In this document: piece by piece, positions 20,620 through 28,470 of the stretch
Position numbering within the stretch: the first letter of the stretch is position 1
Layout of the letters: every line of letters starts with the position of its first letter
DNA from: Nevskiaceae bacterium
GTDB lineage: Bacteria; Pseudomonadota; Gammaproteobacteria; Nevskiales; Nevskiaceae
Direction of reading: 5' to 3'
DNA length: 64,000 nucleotides
NCBI GenBank assembly: GCA_004298465.1
Contig: SCRT01000012.1
Location: forward strand, 186,001-250,000
Notes under the pieces: generated by a model
What the model was told of the DNA's origin: nothing
The model's database searches: none
The model's input: only the letters and a program-made list of their open reading frames with translations
Position numbers and translations under genes: made by a program

Positions 20620-21084
20620 ATGGCGAGCATGGCATTGACGATGGAAAACCTGCCCCGGCAGGTTGGCACCGAGCTGGGCGTGACGGACTGGGTCACGTGC
20701 GACCAGTCGCGTATCCAGGCCTTTGCCGACTGCACACAGGACCGGCAATGGATCCATGTGGACGTCGAGCGCGCGAAGGCGGAAAGCCCCTACGGCGGGC
20801 CGATTGCGCACGGCATGCTGACGTTGTCGCTGCTGCCACACTGGCTCTTTGCCTTGCCGGCGGTTCCAGCCGACGCGAAGGCGGTCATCAACTACGGCTT
20901 CGACAAGGTGCGTTTCATTGCGCCGGTACGGGCTGGGGCGCGTGTGCGCAGCCATATCAAACTCACGAACGTGGCCGACAAGGGCCACGGCCGGATCCTG
21001 GCGACGATGGAACATACCGTGGAGATCGAAGGCGAGACCAAGCCGGCGTTGATCGCGGAATTCCTCGTGATGTTCGCGCCGTGA
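20620..21084 (+). CDS. MaoC-family (R)-specific enoyl-CoA hydratase-like protein
   Basis: 154 residues, a single hot-dog domain. The hydratase-2 motif is visible: FADCTQDRQWIHVD carries the catalytic Asp and His, followed by YGGPIAHGMLTLSLL. (R)-specific hydratases of this kind (PhaJ) supply (R)-3-hydroxyacyl-CoA to PHA synthase, and the phaC gene starts 61 bp downstream, so a PhaJ-like role is a fair inference. It resembles the NodN/MaoC subgroup, so other acyl-CoA substrates are possible. Confidence 0.88.
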   Translation: MASMALTMENLPRQVGTELGVTDWVTCDQSRIQAFADCTQDRQWIHVDVERAKAESPYGGPIAHGMLTLSLLPHWLFALPAVPADAKAVINYGFDKVRFIAPVRAGARVRSHIKLTNVADKGHGRILATMEHTVEIEGETKPALIAEFLVMFAP

Positions 21085-21145
21085 TGCATCCGCAGATGAA
21101 GCTTCTGCAGAAGCCAGCCCCGAAGCGTGCAGGGAGAACAGGAAG

Positions 21146-22804
21146 ATGAAACCATCCACGCAGATCGTTGCCGACATGGGGCGCAATCTGGTGCCGCGCA
21201 GCAAGACTCTGCACGTCGCCAGGGTGGTGTTGCGGCAGCTGGCGCGGCGCCCCGGCGTACCGGCCCACCACGCGGTCGCGTTTGCCGGCGAATGGCTGAA
21301 GATCCTGCGTGGGCAGTCCGACCTGATGCCTGAAAAGGGTGACCGACGCTTCAACGACACGAGCTGGGTGCATGGCCGCTTCAACAAGGCGGTCATGCAG
21401 ACTTATCTGGCCGCCGCCCGCGAGGCCTACGCGCTGACGAACGAGCTGGAGCTCGAAGGCCGCGATGCGACGAGCGCACGCTTTCTGGCCCTGAGCCTGA
21501 TCGCGGCGCTGTCGCCGAGCAACAACCCACTGATCAATCCGGTGGTACGCGACGCGATCCGCAAGACGCGCGGCAAGAATCTGGCGCAAGGGCTTTACCA
21601 CATGCTCGGCGACCAGCTCAACAACCGCGGCCTGATCACGATGGTCGACGCCACACCCTTCGAAGTCGGGCGCAATGTGGCGTGCACGCCAGGCCAGGTG
21701 GTGTTCCGCAACGAATTGCTGGAGCTCATCCAGTACCAGCCGACGACGGCGGAAGTCTATGCGCGGCCGATCCTGGTCGTGCCGCCGCAAATCAACAAGT
21801 TCTACGTGATGGACCTGTCGCCGGACAACAGTCTCGCGCGCTATCTCGTGGGCCAGGGTTTCCAGACCTTCATGGTCAGCTGGCGCAACCCCACGGCGCA
21901 GCTCCAGGCCTGCGGTTTCGCGCACTACTGCGACGCGCTGGAGGAAGCGCACGCCGCGGTGATGGAGATCACCGGCAGTGACAGTGTCAACTGGAAAGGG
22001 CTGTGCGCGGGCGGCATCACCTCGACGCTGGCGCTGGCGCGCTACGCCAAGCAGAAGAAGCTGGCCAGCGTCAACAGCCTGACGCTGGCCGTGACGCTGC
22101 TGGACCTCGGCGAGATCCGCAAGACCAACCTAGGCTATTTTCTCGACCCCGAAGCGCTGGAAAAGCGCCGTGCACAGGTGCGCAAGGACGGCATTCTCGA
22201 CAGCGGCTCGCTGGCCAAGATGTTCGCCTGGATCCGCCCCAACGATCTGGTGTGGAACTACTGGGTCAACAACTACCTGCTCGGCAAGAAGCCGCCGGCC
22301 TTCGACGTGCTGTACTGGAATTCCGACGCCACGCGCCTGCCGGCGCAACTGTTCATGGATTTCACGGATCTGGCCGGCCGCAATCCCTTCTCGCGGGGCG
22401 AGCCAATGGCGCTCGGCAAGCTGCAGATAAACCCGCACGACATCGACATCGACAAGTTCATCGTTGGTGGACGCACGGATCACATCACGCCGTGGCAGGG
22501 CTGCTATCGCTCGGTGCACATCCTGGGCGGCAAGTCGGAATTCGTGCTGGTCAACAGCGGCCATATCCAGACACTGGTCGCGGCACCGGGCAAGCACCGG
22601 GCAACGTACCAGATCGGCACGGCGAATCCCGCCACCGCCGAGGCCTGGGATGCGGCCTCCACGGAGGTGACTGGCAGCTGGTGGGAGCACTGGTCGCCGT
22701 GGCTGGCTGTGCGCTCGGGCGACAAGAAGCGTGCTCCACGGGCCTTGGGCAGCCGCAAGCACAAGCAGCTGTGCGCGGCGCCCGGCACTTACGTCCACGG
22801 GTGA
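21146..22804 (+). CDS. phaC: Class II-type polyhydroxyalkanoate synthase
   Basis: 552 residues, close to the 560 of Pseudomonas medium-chain-length synthases. VPPQINKFYVMDLSPD, the SWRNPT segment and the ending SPGTYVHG-like tail (here APGTYVHG) all fit that class. The lipase-like box is GLCAGG with the catalytic Cys. The Asp lies in GGRTDHITPW and the His in NSGHIQ. The enzyme polymerises (R)-3-hydroxyacyl-CoA on storage granules. The stop overlaps the start of phaZ, reproducing the phaC-phaZ coupling of Pseudomonas. A phaD regulator and phasin genes are absent here. Confidence 0.92.
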   Translation: MKPSTQIVADMGRNLVPRSKTLHVARVVLRQLARRPGVPAHHAVAFAGEWLKILRGQSDLMPEKGDRRFNDTSWVHGRFNKAVMQTYLAAAREAYALTNELELEGRDATSARFLALSLIAALSPSNNPLINPVVRDAIRKTRGKNLAQGLYHMLGDQLNNRGLITMVDATPFEVGRNVACTPGQVVFRNELLELIQYQPTTAEVYARPILVVPPQINKFYVMDLSPDNSLARYLVGQGFQTFMVSWRNPTAQLQACGFAHYCDALEEAHAAVMEITGSDSVNWKGLCAGGITSTLALARYAKQKKLASVNSLTLAVTLLDLGEIRKTNLGYFLDPEALEKRRAQVRKDGILDSGSLAKMFAWIRPNDLVWNYWVNNYLLGKKPPAFDVLYWNSDATRLPAQLFMDFTDLAGRNPFSRGEPMALGKLQINPHDIDIDKFIVGGRTDHITPWQGCYRSVHILGGKSEFVLVNSGHIQTLVAAPGKHRATYQIGTANPATAEAWDAASTEVTGSWWEHWSPWLAVRSGDKKRAPRALGSRKHKQLCAAPGTYVHG

Positions 22805-23745
22805 TCGCCATCGCAACGCCATTGCATGCAGTGTCGGCGGTGCACAAGCGGCCGGTGCGCCTGCGGCAGATCACCATCGGTCACTTCAGCGTGCGGGTGA
22901 TGGAGTGGGAGGGGGACCCGGTACGCACGCCGATCCTGCTGTTCAACGGCATCGGTGCGAACATCGAGATCCTGCAGCCGTTCATCGACGCGCTGGGCGA
23001 CGTGACGGTGATCTGCTTCGACATGCCGGGCACCGGCAAGTCGTTGCCGCCGCCGTTCTTCTACCGCATGCGAACCATGGCGCGGCTGGCGTCGTTGGTG
23101 CTGCGCCGGCTCGGCCATGCGCGTGCGGACGTGGTCGGCGTGTCGTGGGGCGGGGCGCTGGCGCAGGAGTTCGCACACGTCATGGGCCCGCGCTGCCGGC
23201 GTCTGGTGCTGTGCGCGACGCTGGCTGGAGCGCCCGCCTGGCCGGCGAGCCCGCGCGTGCTGTACAAGATGCTGACGCCAGAGCGCTACCTGAAGCCGGG
23301 GGCGATGCGGCGCGACGCCGGCGTGCTCTACGGCGGGCGCTTTCGCTGGGATCACGCGCTGGTGGAAGACTACATCGCCCGCATCCGCAAGCCGGACCGG
23401 CTCGGCTACCTGTTGCAGCTGTGTGCAATTGCCGGCTGGTCGAGCGGCCTGTGGCTGTGGCGGCTGCGCCAGCCGACGCTGATCCTGGCGGGGTCGGACG
23501 ACCCGTTGGCGCCGCCGATCAATGCGCGCATCATGGCGCGGCTGATCCCGCACGCGCGTCTGGAAATGTTCGATGGCGGGCATCTTTTCATCCTGGCGCA
23601 GGCCGGCCTTGCAGCGCAGCGCGTACGTGCATTCCTGGACGCCGCCGATCCGGTGCCGGTCTCGCCGCGACCGTGGGCCCAGATGCTGCGGGCGGCGCCG
23701 GCGGGTGAACCGGTTTCTTCTTCAAAACGGGAGTGGCGACAATGA
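22801..23745 (+). CDS. phaZ: Intracellular medium-chain-length PHA depolymerase
   Basis: 314 residues, GTG start overlapping the phaC stop. The alpha/beta hydrolase core shows PILLFNGIGANIEIL, the nucleophile elbow VGVSWGGALAQ, Asp in LAGSDDPLAPP and His in FDGGHLF. These blocks and the YGG.FRWD region match PhaZ of Pseudomonas, which releases 3-hydroxy fatty acids from granules. The frame is open further upstream inside phaC, but that part is antisense-like and unrelated to the family. Confidence 0.9.
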   Translation: MIAIATPLHAVSAVHKRPVRLRQITIGHFSVRVMEWEGDPVRTPILLFNGIGANIEILQPFIDALGDVTVICFDMPGTGKSLPPPFFYRMRTMARLASLVLRRLGHARADVVGVSWGGALAQEFAHVMGPRCRRLVLCATLAGAPAWPASPRVLYKMLTPERYLKPGAMRRDAGVLYGGRFRWDHALVEDYIARIRKPDRLGYLLQLCAIAGWSSGLWLWRLRQPTLILAGSDDPLAPPINARIMARLIPHARLEMFDGGHLFILAQAGLAAQRVRAFLDAADPVPVSPRPWAQMLRAAPAGEPVSSSKREWRQ

Positions 23746-24878
23746 GTGAAGGTTTTGTTCAGCGCAGCAATTTCCAGAAGAACCTGCTGGCCTTTCCGCC
23801 ATACTGGCCGGTAGAGTGGACCCGGCAGTGGCATCGGCGCGGGTTTCACGTCTACGCCGATGCGGCGCATTACGTGCGCGAGGCTTTCGCCATCACGTTT
23901 CCGCCGCGGCCGGAGTGGGTCACGCCCAACACCATCGCCATGGATGGCGACACGATGTGGCTGCGCGACTTCAGCGACCCTGACGCGAGCCCGGAGGCCA
24001 TCCCCGTCATCGTCGACGTGCCTTTCGCCGGCCATCCCTCGACGATTGCCGACTACGCGGACGGGCAGAGCCTGATCCAGTCGCTCAAGGTTGCGGGCTG
24101 CAAGCGGCTGTACGCCACGGATTGGAAGTCCGCAACGCGCGCGATGCGCAACTTCGGCATCGACAAGTACCTGCAGGAGCTGTCCAACGCAGTGGATGCC
24201 GTGGGTGGCCGCGCCCATCTCGTGGGCCTGTGCCAAGGTGGCTGGCTGTCGGCGATGCTGGCAGCGCGGTTCCCGGAAAAGGTCTGTTCGCTGGTGCTGG
24301 CGGGTGCGCCGATTGACGTCCAGGCCGCCGATGGCCCCGTGACGCGGATGGGGCGCCGCACGCCGATGGCCTTCTACCGCTCGCTCGTGGCGCTCGGCGG
24401 CGGGCGGATGCGCGGCAAGTTCATGCTCGCGGGCTGGAAGAACATGCACCCCATGGATCATTACTGGGGTAAGTACATCGACCTGTACGACAACGTGAAC
24501 AACCCGGCCTATCTGGAGCGCGCGCGCCAGTTCGCGCGCTGGTACGAGCACACCGTCAACCTGCCGGGGCGCATGTACCTGGAAGCGGTTGGCCAGCTGT
24601 TCAAGCGCAACCGGCTGGCCAAGGGCCAGTTCGTTGCCTTGGGCGAGCGCATCTCGCTAAAGAACATCACCGTGCCGGTGTATCTGCTGGCGGGGGCGGA
24701 TGACGACATCACGGTGAAGGAACAGGTCTTTTCCGCCGCGAATCTCGTGGGCACGCCGAAGGAGGAGATCGTCGTCGAAGAAGCGCCGGGTGGCCACATC
24801 GGCCTGTTCATGGGCGCGCAGACGCTGAAGAACCACTGGTCGCGCATCGGTCGCTGGATCGCGGCGCAGGCTTGCTGA
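23742..24878 (+). CDS. PhaC-like alpha/beta hydrolase
   Basis: 378 residues, ATG overlapping the phaZ stop. A Cys-type lipase box VGLCQGGW, an acid in AGADDDITVKEQ and a His in PGGHIGLFMG give a catalytic set like that of PHA synthases, but the protein is about 180 residues shorter than phaC. Position after phaC-phaZ recalls phaC2, yet length and sequence do not fit a second full synthase. It may be a thioesterase, a depolymerase or a short synthase-like protein. Certain as a gene, uncertain as to reaction. Confidence 0.8.
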   Translation: MSEGFVQRSNFQKNLLAFPPYWPVEWTRQWHRRGFHVYADAAHYVREAFAITFPPRPEWVTPNTIAMDGDTMWLRDFSDPDASPEAIPVIVDVPFAGHPSTIADYADGQSLIQSLKVAGCKRLYATDWKSATRAMRNFGIDKYLQELSNAVDAVGGRAHLVGLCQGGWLSAMLAARFPEKVCSLVLAGAPIDVQAADGPVTRMGRRTPMAFYRSLVALGGGRMRGKFMLAGWKNMHPMDHYWGKYIDLYDNVNNPAYLERARQFARWYEHTVNLPGRMYLEAVGQLFKRNRLAKGQFVALGERISLKNITVPVYLLAGADDDITVKEQVFSAANLVGTPKEEIVVEEAPGGHIGLFMGAQTLKNHWSRIGRWIAAQAC

Positions 24879-24928
24879 AAACACGTGATCCGGGGAGCTT
24901 AGGTCCCACTTGCCTGGGCCACGTGTAT

Positions 24929-24972
24929 AGCCCTGCGTGGCCATTCGCCGCCGCCTACGCAGGGCTGGTTTT
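24929..24972 (+). terminator. Probable terminator between convergent PHA and phenol-hydroxylase genes
   Basis: A 10-bp stem (AGCCCTGCGT/ACGCAGGGCT) with an 18-nt loop is followed by GGTTTTTGG. The loop is long, so strength is uncertain, but the position between two convergent operons supports it. Confidence 0.55.
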
Positions 24973-24996
24973 TGGTCTGTACAGCGGGCGGTGCCG

Positions 24997-25347
24997 TTAG
25001 CCGCACACGGTGTTGAGTCCAGGCGTGTCGAAACGCAGGTATTCCTTGTGGACAATCCCGTTGTCCTGCAAGGATTTGTCCAGCGCCGGCTTGAAGGCCT
25101 TGCCGCGACGCGTCCATTCCACTTTTGTCCAGTCGACTTTGGCGGCGTCGGGGTCCAGTGCAATGATCGGCTCCAATGCGGTCTTGAGGAATTCACCGAA
25201 CGACGTCTTCGGTGACGCCATCGTCATGAACGGTGCGGCGAACATCAGGTGGTGGCCCCAGCACATGTAGATCAGCTGGTCGCCGTGGTAGTGCTCCACG
25301 CTGTCGGCCGGCGGGAAGTCGTAGGGTTTGCGGGCGATGATTGCCAT
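24997..25347 (-). CDS. dmpO: Phenol hydroxylase component P4 (DmpO-like), set 1
   Basis: 116 residues. The family features are an internal DQLIYMCWGHHLMFAAPF segment, a KVDWTKVEW block and the C-terminal LRFDTPGLNTVCG. P4 is needed for assembly and iron loading of the multicomponent hydroxylase. It is the last gene of set 1; nothing resembling the reductase gene dmpP follows it. It ends 118 bp from the convergent PhaC-like gene. The protein is clearly diverged from the set 2 copy at 47702-48064. Confidence 0.88.
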   Translation of the reverse strand: MAIIARKPYDFPPADSVEHYHGDQLIYMCWGHHLMFAAPFMTMASPKTSFGEFLKTALEPIIALDPDAAKVDWTKVEWTRRGKAFKPALDKSLQDNGIVHKEYLRFDTPGLNTVCG

Positions 25348-25357
25348 GGTCGGTTCC

Positions 25358-26884
25358 TCAAGCCTGGTTGGAAACGGAGTTGTGCTTCCACTGCGCGAAA
25401 TTGCGCTGATCCTGGGAGCCTTCGAAATCGCCGTTGTCCTGGCCGTCGACGAGGTTCACGTACTTCATCCAGTTCTCCAGCCCGCCGCCGCCGCTCGTGC
25501 CCTGCGTGAGCTGGTTCATGGGCAGCCAGGCCTGCACGTACTTTTCCGGTTCGTGATCGAAGATTTCCTGACAGTGGCTGGAGCAGAAGTGGTAGCGCTC
25601 GCCCTTGTATTCCACTTCGCGGTGGCAGAGGGTCGTGGGGTCGTCGGGCTCCGTGAACAAACAGGGTAGCTGGCAGGTCTGGCACAGCATGGGCAGGCCG
25701 TAGTTCTTGAACGGTGTGCCGGCGGCTGCGAGTTTGCGCAGTTCGTTCCAGCGCGGGCGGTAGTAGCGGTCGAAGGTGTCCGGGTATTTCTCGGACAACC
25801 ATGCGAATTCCTCGTCCGTCGGAATCCAGCCGTGGAACGCGGTGCCGAAGCTCCACTGGTAGAGACCCAGCATGAACTGGTGCGAAATGTGGTCGCGGCC
25901 CTTGCTGGCGTCTTCCCAGCCCTTGGGTTTGCGGATCCCGTAGCGCGCGAGATCCTTGAACAGCGCGCTGCCGTTTTCCTCGCCGTAGATGTTCCACGCC
26001 TCGGCCCAGCTCATGACGCGCTTGGGCAGCATGTAATCCATCATCGTCCCGACCAGCGATAGCAGCCGCAGCCCGCGCCAGAACCACTTGTCGAGCCAGC
26101 CCTGCACGATCGGCACGTTCGCCGGGTCCTGTTCCAGCAGGAACTTGATCGATTCCAGTCCCAGCGTCATGTGACGCGCCTCGTCCGACTGCGCCGAAAA
26201 GCCGAAGGTCACGGTCGACATGTCGCCGTTGTAGGCGGCGCCGGACATGAAGGGCACGAACAGGAGGTTCGTCAGCACGTATTCGAACGCGAACGCGATG
26301 GCGACCACGAATTCGAATGGCCCGCCGGTCATGGCATCGTCGAAAAAGGAGCGCGGCACCGAGTTGTACCACATGCGGTCGCGCTGCTGGACGAAGGCGT
26401 GGAAGCCGTTGTAGAAGCGGTTGTAGTTCGACAGCGCGTGGATCTGCGTCTGGGCGTGGCGCAGCTCGTCCAGCGCCTGCATCTGGCACGCCACCTGGGT
26501 GCCGACGCCGGGCAGTTCGCGGCCGGCGCGCGAGAAGCCTTGATGGGACGTGTACTCGCCGGGGCTGATGGCCTGCAGGAACAGCTTGATGGCCGACAAG
26601 TAGCGGGCGTCGGTGATGTTCAGGTGGCCGTTGTTCTGCGCGTGCGCGTCGAGGATGGCGTAGAACTTGCGGTCCTTCTCGCTCTGGTATTTCCAGTAGG
26701 CATCCATCGTCAGACGAAACGGATCTTCCCACTTGTCCCAGTCGTGGATCTTGATGCCTTCGTACTCGGCATAGGGATACAGCGTTTCGCGAGTCTGGTA
26801 AGTCGGGTCCCAGCCGAGGTCGCGGGTCAGCAGGCGGTATTTCTCGCGCAGGCCGAGCTTGGGTTGACGGGCTTTGGTATCCAT
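25358..26884 (-). CDS. dmpN: Phenol hydroxylase large oxygenase subunit (DmpN-like), set 1
   Basis: 508 residues from the ATG at 26884. The two diiron-binding blocks are present (Glu in SPGEYTSHQ with DELRHAQTQ, and SDEARHMTLG). The C-terminal YHS-like zinc region (CQTCQLPCLF and YHFCSSHCQEIF) is also present. It carries the active site that adds one oxygen atom to phenol or a related arene to give a catechol. The order L-M-N-O with short gaps (9-14 bp) is that of known phenol hydroxylases. The frame is open further upstream across dmpM, but the protein similarity starts at MDTKARQPK. Confidence 0.95.
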   Translation of the reverse strand: MDTKARQPKLGLREKYRLLTRDLGWDPTYQTRETLYPYAEYEGIKIHDWDKWEDPFRLTMDAYWKYQSEKDRKFYAILDAHAQNNGHLNITDARYLSAIKLFLQAISPGEYTSHQGFSRAGRELPGVGTQVACQMQALDELRHAQTQIHALSNYNRFYNGFHAFVQQRDRMWYNSVPRSFFDDAMTGGPFEFVVAIAFAFEYVLTNLLFVPFMSGAAYNGDMSTVTFGFSAQSDEARHMTLGLESIKFLLEQDPANVPIVQGWLDKWFWRGLRLLSLVGTMMDYMLPKRVMSWAEAWNIYGEENGSALFKDLARYGIRKPKGWEDASKGRDHISHQFMLGLYQWSFGTAFHGWIPTDEEFAWLSEKYPDTFDRYYRPRWNELRKLAAAGTPFKNYGLPMLCQTCQLPCLFTEPDDPTTLCHREVEYKGERYHFCSSHCQEIFDHEPEKYVQAWLPMNQLTQGTSGGGGLENWMKYVNLVDGQDNGDFEGSQDQRNFAQWKHNSVSNQA

Positions 26885-26897
26885 GGGGTTCTCCGGG

Positions 26898-27170
26898 TCA
26901 GTTGTCCCAGTACAGGGCGAATTCGTCCGCGTCTTCCTCGACGTTGCCGCCGAGCGTGACGAGGTTGACGTGCATGGCCTGCAGGTCGAAGGGGTTGCCA
27001 AGCTGCTCTTCCACCGTCTCGCGGCGCACCACGAGGCGGTTCGGTGCGTCGATGCGCACCATGGCGGGTTGGCGCGTGATGGTGGCCTTGGGGTTGTCGA
27101 TCTCGATGGCGTCGACGATCGCACGCGTATCGTCGTTGGACTGCAGGACCAGGAATACGTTGGACGGCAT
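26898..27170 (-). CDS. dmpM: Phenol hydroxylase effector component P2 (DmpM-like), set 1
   Basis: 90 residues, beginning MPSNVFLVLQSNDDTRAIVD and containing NRLVVRRETVEEQLG. This is the cofactor-free regulatory protein that binds the hydroxylase and tunes substrate access to the diiron site. It lies between dmpL and dmpN with gaps of 8 and 13 bp. Confidence 0.93.
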   Translation of the reverse strand: MPSNVFLVLQSNDDTRAIVDAIEIDNPKATITRQPAMVRIDAPNRLVVRRETVEEQLGNPFDLQAMHVNLVTLGGNVEEDADEFALYWDN

Positions 27171-27178
27171 GGCGGTTC

Positions 27179-28183
27179 TCAGTGCTCAAGCTTGATGGTG
27201 ACGCCGGCCTTCGCCGCGCGCCCGGCGAAAGCGGCGATCTGCTCGGTCATCAGCGCGTCCGTGGTGTCGACGGCAACCGGCCTGGCCAGAGGCGCCAATG
27301 CGGCCACTGCGCGTTGCCCCCATTGCGTGATCCATTCTTCGAGCACGGCACGATTTTCGGCTGATTCGGCCGCCATGGTCTTCACCACGGAATCCGACCA
27401 GCGGCGCGTTTCCGCACCCCAGCGCGTCATGAACTGCGTGAGCATCGACACGGCGGTGCCGCCTTGCACAGCCAGCAGGTCGTCCACCAGCCGTTCATAG
27501 ACGAGCGGATACAGCAGGCCGTCCAGCACCACGTCCTGTGCGACGAAGACTTCCACCGGGTCGCGAACCGCCATGACGTCTTCGACATAACGGCGCATGT
27601 CCTGCCACGCGGGCGCTTCCATCCACGCCTGCTTGCCGGCGACGAGTGCGTCCTGGCCCCCAAGCAGCAGACCGAGGCGCGACAGGTACTGGGCAATGCC
27701 AAGCTGGTCCAGCGCGTAGAAGACGCACGGCTGCTTGAACGTGGTGCCGTAGCCGTAGCCGCACACCATCATGTTGTTCTGGTCCGCGCCCCACGCCACA
27801 TGGCGCAGTGGCACGAGCAGATCCAGCGCCTGCTGGCGCAGCGCGTCGGTCATGAGCATGACCAGCCCGTTGGATTCCACGAACTCGAAGTTCGCTTCTT
27901 CCGTGTCCTGCTGGCGCGCCCGCGCCTGAGTGTAGCTGCCGTAGTAGAGCTGGCGCGGGTCCTTCAGGTCGTACCAGTCGCGCATGCGGATGCGGGACAG
28001 GGTTGGGTCGTACAGCGTCTGGTCCGGGTCCCAGGTCGGTCGGTAGTGGAGATTTTCGACCGGCTGGATGTCATAGCTGGCTTCCTGGTAGCGGCTCGCG
28101 GGCTTGTGCCCGAAGCGTTTTTCCAGATGGTCGTAGTTGTTGCGCAGCGGCTCGATGGTGATGGTGCGAAGTTCGATCGGCAT
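27179..28183 (-). CDS. dmpL: Phenol hydroxylase beta subunit (DmpL-like), set 1
   Basis: 334 residues from the ATG at 28183; an in-frame upstream extension to 28231 lacks family similarity. The ferritin-like fold of the non-catalytic oxygenase subunit shows PASRYQEASYDIQP, MRDWYDLKDPRQLYYG and VVLDGLLYPLVYER. It is the first gene of set 1. No dmpK (P0) gene precedes it, unlike set 2. The sigma-54 promoter lies about 130 bp upstream. Confidence 0.94.
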   Translation of the reverse strand: MPIELRTITIEPLRNNYDHLEKRFGHKPASRYQEASYDIQPVENLHYRPTWDPDQTLYDPTLSRIRMRDWYDLKDPRQLYYGSYTQARARQQDTEEANFEFVESNGLVMLMTDALRQQALDLLVPLRHVAWGADQNNMMVCGYGYGTTFKQPCVFYALDQLGIAQYLSRLGLLLGGQDALVAGKQAWMEAPAWQDMRRYVEDVMAVRDPVEVFVAQDVVLDGLLYPLVYERLVDDLLAVQGGTAVSMLTQFMTRWGAETRRWSDSVVKTMAAESAENRAVLEEWITQWGQRAVAALAPLARPVAVDTTDALMTEQIAAFAGRAAKAGVTIKLEH

Positions 28184-28312
28184 CGTGAAAACTCCAGAAC
28201 GGCTTGACGGCAATTCCAGCCACGGCAGCAAGCGCCGTGGCTGGACGGTGTCGCGCCAGGGTGATCAGGCGAGAGCCCGAGGCGACGTGCGCGGATTTAT
28301 GGTTGTCTAGCA

Positions 28313-28328
28313 AGCATGTTTTGTGCCA
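28313..28328 (-). promoter_or_regulatory. Sigma-54 promoter of phenol-hydroxylase set 1
   Basis: On the minus strand TGGCACAAAACATGCT has a perfect -24 half and ATGC in place of TTGC, with GG and GC 10 bp apart. It lies upstream of dmpL and points toward it. The XylR/DmpR-type activator gene begins on the other side of this region, as in known phenol operons. Confidence 0.75.
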
Positions 28329-28470
28329 AAAACATAAGGCCTTGTAAAAAAACGAAATGACCTGCACACGTGGGCGTGGAAACGGGCGGGGTGCGCATGA
28401 GATTATTCACTAGGCAGCCTCTTTTGCACGGAAATCCGCACCTGGGTGGCGCGCCGGGTACCGGCAGGAG

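Noticed and set aside
22003..22800. Extension of the phaZ frame into phaC
   Set aside because: The sequence lies in a shadow frame of phaC. PhaZ similarity begins just after 22801.
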